Position numbers and translations under genes: made by a program
Origin: Christiangramia fulva
GTDB taxonomy: Bacteria > Bacteroidota > Bacteroidia > Flavobacteriales > Flavobacteriaceae
Assembly (NCBI RefSeq): GCF_003024155.1
Contig: NZ_CP028136.1
Location: forward strand, 1,550,001 to 1,614,000
Reading direction: 5' to 3'
Length of the DNA: 64,000 bases
Notes under the pieces: model-generated
Database searches by the model: none
What the model saw: the letters and a program-made list of their open reading frames with translations, nothing else
What the model was told of the DNA's origin: nothing
In this document: positions 1-8,177 of the stretch, one piece after another
Position numbering within the stretch: the stretch's first letter is position 1
Layout: every line of letters begins with the position of its first letter

Positions 1-450
1 ATTTTATCGAATCCGCATAAAAACCGTAATACCGATACCTATACTTATCTCCACCAGATTGCTGAAAAACTAAAGCGAAGGTCGCTGATTTTTTTGTTCA
101 CCGATATGTTCCAGGCCGATGCGGGGGAAGAAAAGCTATTTGAAGCCTTGCGACATTTAAAATACAATCGGCATGAGGTGATCTTATTCCACGTGATGGA
201 TGAAAAAAGGGAGCTGGATTTTGATTTCGAGAATACACCACGACGATTCACCGATGTGGAAACAGGATTGGAGGTAGATCTGTATTCTGATAATATACGT
301 GAGAATTATAAAAAGGAGGTGGAAAAGTATCTTGCCGACCTTAAAATGCAATGTGCAAAATACAGGATCAAGTATATGCCTGCAGACGTTAATAAAGATT
401 TTGACAGCATACTAACCACCTATTTAATTGAGAAACAAAAGTTTGGTTAA
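1..450 (+). CDS. DUF58 domain-containing protein, C-terminal part
   Basis: The frame is open from the first base to the stop at 448-450, so this is the last ~149 residues of a gene that begins outside the window; the internal ATG at 94 is not the start. The visible segment has the end of a von Willebrand A-like fold, with the hydrophobic strand SLIFLFTDMF followed by an acidic loop, then VILFHVMD and a charged C-terminal tail, as in DUF58 proteins. DUF58 proteins are usually about 290-310 aa and are commonly encoded next to MoxR-type AAA ATPases and aerotolerance-type vWA membrane proteins; those neighbours would be to the left. Function is known only at family level (probable metal-dependent protein-interaction module). 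Confidence 0.8.
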   Translation: MLSNPHKNRNTDTYTYLHQIAEKLKRRSLIFLFTDMFQADAGEEKLFEALRHLKYNRHEVILFHVMDEKRELDFDFENTPRRFTDVETGLEVDLYSDNIRENYKKEVEKYLADLKMQCAKYRIKYMPADVNKDFDSILTTYLIEKQKFG

Positions 451-488
451 GATAGTTTTTTTAATTTCTAAAAATCTCAAAAAAAGGT

Positions 489-518
489 TTGGTGAAATTA
501 AAAAGGATAGTATATTTG
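489..518 (+). promoter_or_regulatory. Promoter of tRNA-Asp
   Basis: TTG at 489-491 and TATATTTG at 511-518, separated by 19 bp, match the flavobacterial housekeeping consensus (TTG, 17-23 bp, TAnnTTTG). The tRNA begins 18 bp after the -7 element. This perfect copy is a useful internal reference for the other promoters in the window. Confidence 0.8.
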
Positions 519-536
519 CCCTCGCATTAAAGCAAC

Positions 537-610
537 GGTCTGGTAGTTCAGTTGGTTAGAATACCTGCCTGTCACGCAGGGGGTCGCGAGTTCGAGTCTC
601 GTCCAGACCG
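537..610 (+). tRNA. tRNA-Asp (anticodon GTC)
   Basis: A complete cloverleaf can be drawn. The 7-bp acceptor stem pairs GGTCTGG (537-543) with CCAGACC (603-609), with discriminator G at 610. The anticodon arm CCTGC-CTGTCAC-GCAGG carries GTC, which reads aspartate codons. The T arm contains GTTCGAGTC. CCA is not encoded. A consensus promoter lies just upstream and an intrinsic terminator just downstream, so it is a single-gene transcription unit. Debris of an integrated element lies 0.2-1.2 kb downstream, as is common beside tRNA genes. Confidence 0.97.
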
Positions 611-622
611 CAAAGTACAAAT

Positions 623-650
623 AAGCTCCTACAAAACAGGGGCTTTTTTT
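623..650 (+). terminator. Intrinsic terminator of tRNA-Asp
   Basis: AAGCTCC (623-629) pairs with GGGGCTT (639-645, one G-U pair) around a 9-nt loop, followed by a run of T ending at 650. It separates the tRNA from the structured element that begins about 10 nt later. Confidence 0.75.
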
Positions 651-654
651 GGCA

Positions 655-770
655 CTAAAGAGTAGTTGTGTTGTTTGTCCCAGGAGACTGGGATGTGTAG
701 TTAGCGCTGAGAGGTGCTAACCAATGAGAAGCTTTTTTCCGTTTATTCGGTAAGAGGCTTTTTTGTTTTT
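655..770 (+). ncRNA. Structured RNA element, copy A, with intrinsic terminator
   Basis: This segment is homologous to 52360-52476. Hairpin 1 is TCCCAG (678-683)/CTGGGA (688-693) with a GAGA loop. Hairpin 2 is GTTAGCGC (700-707)/GGTGCTAAC side (714-721). A long terminator hairpin follows, AAGCTTTTTTCCG (729-741... loop TTTATT) against CGGTAAGAGGCTT, ending in a T run at 770. The second copy keeps all linkers (GTTGTGTTGTTTG, ATGTGTAGTT, CCAATGAGAAGC) while the stems differ by compensatory changes. That pattern fits a small RNA or RNA 3' domain better than a protein-coding or DNA-only repeat. No separate promoter is obvious; it could be made by read-through from the tRNA. It may belong to a described flavobacterial RNA family such as Flavo-1, but this is not established here. 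Confidence 0.65.
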
Positions 771-795
771 GGTCTGGTTCAATTCAATCTCTCAC

Positions 796-1284
796 CTACG
801 TCAAGTTGTCAACTTTTTTAGGGAAAAGAAAGGTGCTAAATCGGGGGAGTAAATCTATTAAAGGGGGACACTTAAAATCCGACTTAATCTGTTTGGTACC
901 ATACAAAATTACCTTGATAATTACCTCACTACCGAGCCAGGTGATATCTTTAATTCCTGGGATTGGTTTCCCAACTTGCTGTCTACTTATTTCACAGTCA
1001 CCAAGCATATACTCAAAAGCAAAAGCAAAATCTACTTTATGCTCCATACCTATGGGAAGTAAAATTTCATCTATGATTTTATTTATAGAGGGTGGAGGCA
1101 TCATCATTTCGCTAAGGAAGTAAATCTTTCCGTTAGTAACTCCCCATAATCGGCAGGCTTCTGCAAATCTTGATAGGGAACCATATTTTTCATTAAGGCT
1201 CTCAACTCTAATGATTAGAGTGGAGAAGCTAATTTTCATAACCTCACGGTCCTCAAAGCTTAAGTATTTATGGTGTACTGTCAT
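796..1284 (-). CDS. Hypothetical protein, orphan
   Basis: A 162-aa open frame starting with MTVHHKYLSF. No family is recognised. It has no signal peptide and no clear membrane segment. The N-terminal half (FSTLIIRVESLNEKYGSLSR...ACRLWGVTNGKIYFLSEMMM) looks helical and globular; the C-terminal half ends in alternating hydrophobic and basic residues. The opposite strand carries a 105-aa shadow frame. The gene lies between the tRNA-Asp unit and a dead integrase, so it is probably cargo left by an integrated element. The start codon abuts a perfect 8-bp inverted repeat (1285-1306), which could be an autoregulatory operator or a hairpin blocking the start. Confidence 0.6.
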   Translation of the reverse strand: MTVHHKYLSFEDREVMKISFSTLIIRVESLNEKYGSLSRFAEACRLWGVTNGKIYFLSEMMMPPPSINKIIDEILLPIGMEHKVDFAFAFEYMLGDCEISRQQVGKPIPGIKDITWLGSEVIIKVILYGTKQIKSDFKCPPLIDLLPRFSTFLFPKKVDNLT

Positions 1285-1306
1285 AATGGTATGTTTTTAT
1301 ACCATT
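1285..1306 (-). promoter_or_regulatory. Perfect inverted repeat abutting a start codon
   Basis: AATGGTAT (1285-1292) and ATACCATT (1299-1306) are perfect inverted arms around a 6-nt spacer, directly 5' of the minus-strand ATG at 1284. In the RNA it would form an 8-bp hairpin over the ribosome entry region; in DNA it could be a dimeric repressor site. Sequence symmetry is observed; either role is inference. Confidence 0.4.
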
Positions 1307-1463
1307 CAGAAAAGCGTATAAGAGCAGGTTAACATTTTTTTCCTTAAAGAAGGCTCATTGCTTTAGCACCGTTGCTTGTTATCGCTGGTTGCTATCTCAT
1401 CCAAGAGATTCTAAATGATGCTCAAACTTATAAAAATTTAAACTAACCACAAATTAAATAGAT

Positions 1464-1770
1464 ATGAAAACAATATTTTTAGTACATAAGAATAAAGCAA
1501 ATAAAAAAGGTATTACATCAATTAGCTGTAGAATTACAGTGGATAAAACTAGAAAAGAATTTTCGACTGGATTATTCATTAATCCTGATTACTGGAGTAA
1601 AGAGAAACAGTAAGTACTGGATAGAGCGGAAAATTCAGAATATGTAAACAAACAATTAAGCCTGATTAAGCAAGAACTTGGTCAGGCTTTTTTAATGCTT
1701 GAAATTCAGCAGAAATTTTTGATGTTGATGATGTCTATCAATTCATTTACTTAATTAATTTTCATAACCG
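1464..1770 (+). pseudogene. Tyrosine recombinase/integrase remnant (arm-binding domain)
   Basis: From the ATG at 1464 the frame encodes an N-terminal arm DNA-binding domain typical of Bacteroidota integrases (start MKTIFLVHKNKANKKG, then TRKEFSTGLFINPDYWSKE). It stops at a TAA (1611-1613) where the family usually has a lysine codon. Reading through restores family-like sequence (VLDRAENSEYVNKQLSLIKQ, then QAFLMLEIQ). A frameshift near 1705 then moves the homology (FDVDDVYQF) to another frame before all similarity is lost. The SAM-like core and catalytic Arg-His-Arg-Tyr domain are absent. It is therefore a 5' fragment with a nonsense mutation, a frameshift and a large 3' deletion. Position near tRNA-Asp fits an old integration event. 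Confidence 0.8.
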
Positions 1771-1794
1771 ACTATTATTAATTAGCTTAGCCAT

Positions 1795-2214
1795 ATGAGC
1801 AGAAAATCATATGCCATATTTTTTTTAGGCTTAATGCTCCTGATGATATTTCCATGGCAGGGTGTGTGCTCTACTCATTTATTCCACCCAGAACATCATA
1901 AACATGCTGAGGGCTTAAGTACCTGCGAGTTGCGCAGGAACTATACGGGGCATAAGATCTACTTCTGGCCTCCCATGAAATGTGAACACCATAAGATAAT
2001 TAAAGATTCTTTTGAAAATCCCGGGAGTCAGAAAATAACCATTTCGCCAGAAACGCTCTTTCTGGGTGCCATTATCTTAAACATATTAGTTTACGTTCCA
2101 GAATTTAACAGGACGGTAAACCATCCTGAAATTATTGGGCATAATCTTGCGCCTCCTGGTGTTGTAAATCCGTTACGGGGGCCACCAAATTCTTTCTCTT
2201 CTCAGAAGGTTTAA
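1795..2214 (+). CDS. Small His-rich exported protein
   Basis: A 139-aa protein with a clear signal peptide or N-terminal anchor (residues 1-26, a hydrophobic run ending near VCS) and a second hydrophobic stretch at about 86-101. Potential metal ligands cluster at HPEHHKH (31-37), Cys44 and CEHH (63-66). The gene precedes an RND-adaptor-TolC operon by 178 bp on the same strand. Small His-rich exported proteins are often linked to metal-responsive efflux operons in Bacteroidota. A metal-binding or sensing accessory role is therefore plausible but inferred from composition and position; no named family is recognised. Confidence 0.6.
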   Translation: MSRKSYAIFFLGLMLLMIFPWQGVCSTHLFHPEHHKHAEGLSTCELRRNYTGHKIYFWPPMKCEHHKIIKDSFENPGSQKITISPETLFLGAIILNILVYVPEFNRTVNHPEIIGHNLAPPGVVNPLRGPPNSFSSQKV

Positions 2215-2392
2215 TCACCTATTAATTAAATAAGGCTGCTTATTTAAATTTCATTTTACATCCATTCTTTTTGTGGATAATTGGGATTATTACAATCCTA
2301 TATCAGCCTGCTTTATAATTAAACCTTCCCGCTAACGAAAAGCATTTTCTTCCTGCTTTTCAAAGTCTTACTTATATAAACATATTTTCTAA

Positions 2393-5300
2393 ATGATTAA
2401 AAAATCATTCAGAAACCCTTACCTCATTATAGTATTTTCTATTGCTGTAGTGGTTTTGGCAGGGGTTTTAATTCCGCGTATGGCAGTAGATATATTGCCG
2501 CAATTTAAAAAATCTGCAATGCAGATATTAACCCTGTACCCGGGAATGCCGGCTGAGGTAGTAGAAAAGGATATCACCAGCCGTATGGAACGGTGGACGG
2601 GACAATCTCCCGGTATTGCAAAACAGGAGTCTAAGAGCATCATGGGCACAAGTATCGTTACTAATTTTTATGATGAAGATATTTCTGCCGCAGAAGCAAT
2701 GGCGAATACTTCTTCGTATGCGATGTCTGATATGTATTACCAACCGCCCGGTACTTTGCCTCCCATGGTGCAACCCTTTGACCCAACGGCTTCAAAGCCA
2801 TTAATGTTATTAACTGTTAGCAGTACAGAGAAAACAGGGAAAGAGCTCTATGATGTAGCTTACCTCACTCTGAGGCAAATGCTATCTGGCGTTGAAGGGG
2901 TTATTGCACCTGCTGCTTATGGAGGATCTTTAAGACGGATATATATCTATGTAGATCCTGAAAAGATCGAAGCTCGAGGAATATCACAAACCGAGGTCAT
3001 GGAAGCCATTCAGAAGAACACTACCATGATTCCCTCGGGAATTGCTAAAATCGGAGAGACTACCTATAGTATTGAAGCCCAGGGATTGATTAAAGATGTA
3101 GCCGATTTCAATGATATTGTGGTTACCTATAAAAATGGCGACCCCGTTTACATTAGAGATATAGGAGAAGCAAAAGATGCCAGCGCAATACAAACCAATA
3201 TTGTTCGTGTTTCGGGAAAAGAACAGGTATACCTACCTATTTTTAAACGTCCCGGCGCAAATACTATTAGCGCGGTTGAGGCTGTAAAGAAGGCAATTCC
3301 AGGTCTTGAAGAACGAATGCCAAAGGATGTAAAACTGAATGTGATTTTCGACCAGTCCACCTATGTAAGAAATGCAATTTCAGGTTTAACAAGAGCCGGT
3401 ATTAGTGGTTTGATCCTCGTCATTTTAGTTTTGATAGTTTTCCTTGGCAATGTGCGTTCAGCTGCCGTGGTGGCCATTAGTTTACCGCTTTCAATTCTGG
3501 TAGCCTTCATCGGACTTTTTATAACCGGACAATCTATAAATAGTATAACCCTTGGCGGAATAGCTCTGGTCCTGGGACTTATCGTTGACAATTCAATAGT
3601 GGTATTAGAAAATATTGACCGACATTTAAAGATGGGTAAAACTCCTGGAAATGCGGCTATTGATGGCGCTATAGAAGTTGCAACCCCTGTCCTGGCATCT
3701 ACGCTTGTGATCATTGTGGTATTTTTTCCGGTACTTTTTCTTACAGGAATTGCGAAGTCTTTATTTTCTCCTTTAGCTATTACAGTTGGAATGGCCATGT
3801 TGGGATCTTATATATTTTCTCTCACTCTAATTCCAGTTTTCGCCGCATATTTATTTAGAAATCAGTTGCCGGATTCTTCTAAACAGACAAAAAAGAAAAA
3901 CTCGTTTTTTAGTCGTTTTCATAAATTTTTAGATCGTTTAAGAGTAAACTATCAACGCAGTTTATTAAAAGCCGTTCGATACCGAATTGCGGTTCTTGCT
4001 ATTACGGCATTGGCCTTTATTGGCTCTTTGTTTCTTCTGGCCAATACAGGCTATGAATTATATCCTACGGTAGATGTCGGGCAGATGGAAATTCAGGTAC
4101 GCCTGCCCTCCGGAACACCTCTGGAAAATACAGAAGAAGTAATCGCAGGGATGGAAAATATTATCTCTGAAGACCTGGGTGACGATTTGAACCAGCTGGT
4201 GTCTAATATTGGCGTGTTCTATGATTTGCCTGCGGTTTACACTCCAAATTCCGGAACCCAGGATGCTTTTTTGAAAGTCCAGCTTGAACAAGATCATCAA
4301 ATATCGACTAAAGAATATGTGAGGCGATTGCGAAAAAAACTTTCCTCGGCTTATCCCGGAGCAGAACTGAGTTTTAATACCGGTGGGATCATAACTGCGG
4401 CACTTAATGAGGGAAAACCTTCTCCCATTGATGTACAGGTTGTAGGAAATGATTTTGAAGTTCTGAAACAAATTTCTTCAAGATTGAGGGATACTATCAA
4501 TCAAATTGCTGCCACCCGGGACGTTAGAGTATTACAGCGTATTGATCAGCCTACCAAGGAAATCAAAATCAACAGGATAAAAGCTGCCCAATTGGGGATT
4601 GAGCCCGTAGATGGAATTAAGAATATGGTGTCAGCGCTAAATTCTTCGGTCACCTATGACAAAGCCTTCTGGATAGACGAAAACAACGGGAACCATTATT
4701 TTGTGGGTGTTACTTATTCAGAAGACGATATCAACCAGGAGAATATTCTGGGAAATGTCACCGTTGCCGGCAAAAATGGAAAGCAAAGTATTCCATTCAG
4801 AAATTTTTCTACGATAGAACAAACCGAAAAGCCGGTTGAGGTAAATCATTATAATCTACAGAGGGTATTTAATGTCTATGCCAATGTGGATGGGCAGGAT
4901 ATAGGCTCAGTTTCAAAAGAAATCCAGAACAGGATTGACGTCATTAAAAAGGATATCCCAGACGGGTATGAAGTGAAGTTTGGCGGTGAGATCGCTACCA
5001 TGCAGGAATCTTTGGGAGATCTTGGAATAGGTCTGGGTCTTGCCGTAATAATGGCATTTCTCATTATAACCCCTCTTTTCAGGTCTTTTATTCAACCGCT
5101 TATTATCATACTCACTTTTCCGTTGGGGATCATAGGTGTTGCATTGATCCTTTTCTTAACAGGTGTAAATCTCAACATTCAATCTATGATGGGTATTATC
5201 ATGATGGTAGGGATCGCGGTATCTTATGGGAATATCCTGGTAGATAGAATCAATAATCTTACTTATAAAGGACTGTCCATTCCCAGGGCTGTCATTATGG

Positions 5301-5503
5301 GAGCGGGTGACAGGTTTAGACCGGTAATAATGACGATGAGTACCACTGTCCTGGGACTTCTACCCACGGCAATTGGTATGGGAGAAGGAGGCGAGGCCAA
5401 TCAACCTCTGGCGCTTGCAGTGATAGGAGGTACACTGGCAGCCACTTTGTTAACCTTTTATATTATTCCAATACTGTATTCATTCACGAGTAAATCAAAA
5501 TAA
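2393..5503 (+). CDS. RND efflux permease (AcrB/HAE-like), system 1
   Basis: A 1036-aa inner-membrane protein with the duplicated RND layout: one N-terminal helix (about 12-30), a large periplasmic domain, a helix bundle at about 335-490, a second periplasmic domain and a C-terminal bundle from about 870. It starts with MIKKSFRNPYLIIVF. In TM4, where AcrB carries the paired proton-relay aspartates, the motif is VDNSIVV: Asp399 is kept and the second position is Asn400. The TM10 region reads GIAVSYGNILVD and lacks the lysine of AcrB. Drug/metabolite efflux powered by the proton gradient is the family role, but the altered relay suggests a different coupling set. It is followed at once by its adaptor and a TolC-type channel, giving a complete tripartite operon. 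Confidence 0.93.
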   Translation: MIKKSFRNPYLIIVFSIAVVVLAGVLIPRMAVDILPQFKKSAMQILTLYPGMPAEVVEKDITSRMERWTGQSPGIAKQESKSIMGTSIVTNFYDEDISAAEAMANTSSYAMSDMYYQPPGTLPPMVQPFDPTASKPLMLLTVSSTEKTGKELYDVAYLTLRQMLSGVEGVIAPAAYGGSLRRIYIYVDPEKIEARGISQTEVMEAIQKNTTMIPSGIAKIGETTYSIEAQGLIKDVADFNDIVVTYKNGDPVYIRDIGEAKDASAIQTNIVRVSGKEQVYLPIFKRPGANTISAVEAVKKAIPGLEERMPKDVKLNVIFDQSTYVRNAISGLTRAGISGLILVILVLIVFLGNVRSAAVVAISLPLSILVAFIGLFITGQSINSITLGGIALVLGLIVDNSIVVLENIDRHLKMGKTPGNAAIDGAIEVATPVLASTLVIIVVFFPVLFLTGIAKSLFSPLAITVGMAMLGSYIFSLTLIPVFAAYLFRNQLPDSSKQTKKKNSFFSRFHKFLDRLRVNYQRSLLKAVRYRIAVLAITALAFIGSLFLLANTGYELYPTVDVGQMEIQVRLPSGTPLENTEEVIAGMENIISEDLGDDLNQLVSNIGVFYDLPAVYTPNSGTQDAFLKVQLEQDHQISTKEYVRRLRKKLSSAYPGAELSFNTGGIITAALNEGKPSPIDVQVVGNDFEVLKQISSRLRDTINQIAATRDVRVLQRIDQPTKEIKINRIKAAQLGIEPVDGIKNMVSALNSSVTYDKAFWIDENNGNHYFVGVTYSEDDINQENILGNVTVAGKNGKQSIPFRNFSTIEQTEKPVEVNHYNLQRVFNVYANVDGQDIGSVSKEIQNRIDVIKKDIPDGYEVKFGGEIATMQESLGDLGIGLGLAVIMAFLIITPLFRSFIQPLIIILTFPLGIIGVALILFLTGVNLNIQSMMGIIMMVGIAVSYGNILVDRINNLTYKGLSIPRAVIMGAGDRFRPVIMTMSTTVLGLLPTAIGMGEGGEANQPLALAVIGGTLAATLLTFYIIPILYSFTSKSK

Positions 5504-5504
5504 A

Positions 5505-6605
5505 ATGATGAAAATATTTAATAAAATCATTTTTGTTCTATTGTGTTTGCTTTCAATAGCATGTAACAATCAGGAACAAAAAGATGCAGATCAAGCGAAG
5601 ACTGATAATTCTATAAATTCAAAAATTGAAAAGGTAGAGGTCGTCTCACCAGAGAAAAGAGAATTTGTAAAAAAGATCAATATTGTTGGGGAAGCACGTC
5701 CCAACCAGGTTGTTTCTCTTCGAGCCATGGAAAATGGTGCAATCACCAGAATTTATAAAGATATAGGTGATCGGGTAAAAGAAGGTGAAGTGCTCGCGAA
5801 GTTGGAAAATCCTGCTATTTCCCGAAATTATCACGTGCTGGAAGCCGAGTTGGAGGCAACTAAATCGAATTTTGAACGTCTTAATGAAATATATGAAAAA
5901 ACACCTGCACTAACCTCGCTATCTCAGGTTGAAGCTGCCAGGGCAGATTATAAAAGTACTTTGGCGCAGTATAATGCCAGTAAAAAACAATTAGGTTTCC
6001 TGATCATTAAAAGTCCTTTTGATGGAGTGGTTACCAAAAGGAATGTAGATAAAGGCGCAACCGTACAAAGCGGAATTTCCAACCCAAATAGCACCATACT
6101 TTTTGAGATTATGGATGTGGAGACCATTAGAGTAACGGTTCCTCTTCCTGAATCTGATTATAGATTTGTGAAACCCGGAACTCCGGTTACGGTGGAATTT
6201 CCAGAATTACCCGGGAAAAAATATAATGCAGAAGTCAGTCGTATCTCGGGAGCTATGGATTCTGGTTCAAAAGCCGCTAATCTCGAAATCGATATTGATA
6301 ATAAGGACCTGAGTATTAGTCCGGGGATGTATGCTGAAGTTACTTTTAATATAAAAAGCAGGGAAGAAGCTCTTTCACTTCCAAATACAGCCCTTGCCAT
6401 AAAAGAAGGTAAAAAAATGATCTATAAGGTAAATCCGGAAAATTTAGTGGAACTGGAAGAGATCAATGTGGGGATACAGGGAAAAAATTATTTTGAAGTT
6501 CTCAATCCCGATCTGGAGGAATCTGCAAAAGTTATTATTCGTGGCCGCAACCAGGTAAATGCCGGTATGAAAGTAGAACCCATAAAATCTGGTAAAAATG
6601 AATAG
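5505..6605 (+). CDS. RND periplasmic adaptor lipoprotein, system 1
   Basis: A 366-aa membrane fusion protein. A lipobox (LSIAC, Cys20) indicates anchoring in the inner membrane as a lipoprotein. The biotinyl-lipoyl half-motif (GAITRIYKDIGDRVKEGEVL) is at about residues 83-102, followed by an alpha-helical hairpin (about 110-155) and the second lipoyl half (LIIKSPFDGVVTKRNVDKGA). A beta-barrel domain and membrane-proximal domain end with LSLPNTALAIKEGKK. It starts one base after the permease stop codon and overlaps the TolC gene by 8 bp, so the three products are translated together. Confidence 0.92.
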   Translation: MMKIFNKIIFVLLCLLSIACNNQEQKDADQAKTDNSINSKIEKVEVVSPEKREFVKKINIVGEARPNQVVSLRAMENGAITRIYKDIGDRVKEGEVLAKLENPAISRNYHVLEAELEATKSNFERLNEIYEKTPALTSLSQVEAARADYKSTLAQYNASKKQLGFLIIKSPFDGVVTKRNVDKGATVQSGISNPNSTILFEIMDVETIRVTVPLPESDYRFVKPGTPVTVEFPELPGKKYNAEVSRISGAMDSGSKAANLEIDIDNKDLSISPGMYAEVTFNIKSREEALSLPNTALAIKEGKKMIYKVNPENLVELEEINVGIQGKNYFEVLNPDLEESAKVIIRGRNQVNAGMKVEPIKSGKNE

Positions 6606-7956
6606 AGCTATTCCATTATCGAAAATTTCAAAACTTATCCTGGTTTTTTTTGTATTTGTCTCTTGCGGTCAAACGGGTTTTGCACAGGAACAGGTTTTAG
6701 AAGTCGATCTGCCGACACTTTTAAAAGCCGGTGGGGCAGACAATTTAATCATAGAGAGATATAAAAAAGAACAGGATTTGGCCAGGGCGCAGTATCTTAA
6801 AGCTAAATCCTGGTGGTTACCAACCTTAAGCCTGGGCACCAGAACAAATCAGCTTTGGGGTGCGGCCATGAATTCTGACGGAGGATTTTTTCTTGATGTT
6901 GATCGCGCGAATATGTGGTTGGGAGCCGAGGCGGAATTGGCCTGGGATTTTGGAAAGGCTCCGTATAAAGTTAAGGCCGAAAGTTTGCGACTGGAAGCCG
7001 CTTCTTATAGAACTAAAGAGGAAAAAAATCAGATGCTCCTAAAGCTTATCAACACTTATTATGACCTGAAAAAAGCGCAATTAGATCGTAAAGCCTATGA
7101 GGAAATGCTGAAAATAGCAGATACGGTAACCCGCCAGGTAGAAGTTCAGGTGGAGGGTGGCTTTCGGTATAGATCAGAAGCCCTTACTTCAGCTACTAAT
7201 GCCAGGCATTTGGAAATTCAACTTATCAATGCCCAAACCCGCTTTGAAAAACAGAAGGAGAAGCTCCGCGAATTACTGGATGTGGATAATGCTGTTAAAA
7301 TAATTCCTGCTGATGAGCTTTTACTTCCTCTTAATCTGAATAAAAAAAGTGATGATTTAGTTGAAGTGGTTGATGGTAAACGTCCTGGGATAAAAGCTTT
7401 GGAAAAAGAAGTCGAGGCATTGCAGGAATTGAAAAAACAAACCACAACAGGACTTTTACTTCCTGAGCTATCTGTGCTGGCTTATGGTTCCTATTTTGGA
7501 GGTTTACTGGAAGAAGTAGAGCCTGTAAGACCTTCTGAAGAACCTGATCCCAAGACATTTTATCCTACTTCTGCTGTAACTGTCTCCATGATTTGGAAGC
7601 TTCCTTTGGGAAGGATTTTTTATAAAGGAGAACTAAAACATCATGAAGCCTTGATCGACCTAGAAGAAAATAAGTTGGAACAGTTTAAAAATAAAGTGAC
7701 ACGTGAAGTAAAATCTGCCAGGGCCGAAGTGGAAAATACCAGAAAGCAGTTGAATATCGCTGAGGAAGCTCAGGACTTGGCAGCTGAAGCCCTGTCTCAG
7801 AGCATTGAAAGACAAAAATTAGGAACAGCCGCACCTTTTGAAGTTTTTCAGGCACAGGAATATTACCTGAGAAGCCGGTTAGATTATTTAAATGTAGTGA
7901 GTAATTATAATAAAGCACAGTATCAACTGTATGTTGCCCTGGGAAACAATTTGTAA
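6598..7956 (+). CDS. TolC-family outer membrane channel, system 1
   Basis: A 452-aa protein with an N-terminal export signal (hydrophobic segment about 13-29, ending GFAQ) and the duplicated long coiled-coil pattern of the outer membrane efflux family. The second helical pair is clear around RQKLGTAAPFEVFQAQEYYL near the C terminus. The internal Cys (FVSC) before GFAQ leaves lipoprotein processing as an alternative to signal peptidase I cleavage. It is the third gene of the permease-adaptor-channel operon and overlaps the adaptor gene. It would form the exit duct for efflux system 1. Confidence 0.9.
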   Translation: MNRAIPLSKISKLILVFFVFVSCGQTGFAQEQVLEVDLPTLLKAGGADNLIIERYKKEQDLARAQYLKAKSWWLPTLSLGTRTNQLWGAAMNSDGGFFLDVDRANMWLGAEAELAWDFGKAPYKVKAESLRLEAASYRTKEEKNQMLLKLINTYYDLKKAQLDRKAYEEMLKIADTVTRQVEVQVEGGFRYRSEALTSATNARHLEIQLINAQTRFEKQKEKLRELLDVDNAVKIIPADELLLPLNLNKKSDDLVEVVDGKRPGIKALEKEVEALQELKKQTTTGLLLPELSVLAYGSYFGGLLEEVEPVRPSEEPDPKTFYPTSAVTVSMIWKLPLGRIFYKGELKHHEALIDLEENKLEQFKNKVTREVKSARAEVENTRKQLNIAEEAQDLAAEALSQSIERQKLGTAAPFEVFQAQEYYLRSRLDYLNVVSNYNKAQYQLYVALGNNL

Positions 7957-8177
7957 AAGATCCGGAAAAAAAATCTGTATGGATGTGAGTATTTAAAGAG
8001 TAGCGAGGGTCAAGAGGGGACATTGCTAAAGCCGAAAGAATGCTTACATAAGAACCACCGCATTGACCCCGGCTCTTTCTGAGATTGGTATTTACAAACT
8101 ATCGCTACAATATAAGTAAGAGGAAATATCGTCCAGGCTTAAGTTGAAGCGACAATAAAATTATTAAACTAGAAAAA
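7957..8177. other. Intergenic leader with possible pseudoknot
   Basis: A 221-bp gap before the DUF255 gene. GGGTCAA (8007-8013) can pair with TTGACCC (8063-8069), and AGCCG (8030-8034) inside that loop can pair with CGGCT (8070-8074) just outside it, an H-type pseudoknot arrangement. No coding sequence and no clear terminator are seen. Confidence 0.3.

Noticed and set aside
771..777. GGTCTGG repeat of the tRNA-Asp acceptor as an attachment-site copy
   Set aside because: Only 7 bp match, in an orientation and context that do not continue the tRNA 3' end; too short to call an att site.
806..1123. 105-aa plus-strand frame
   Set aside because: Fully inside and opposite the more protein-like 162-aa minus-strand gene; composition (many Ser/Ile, no fold pattern) is that of a shadow frame.
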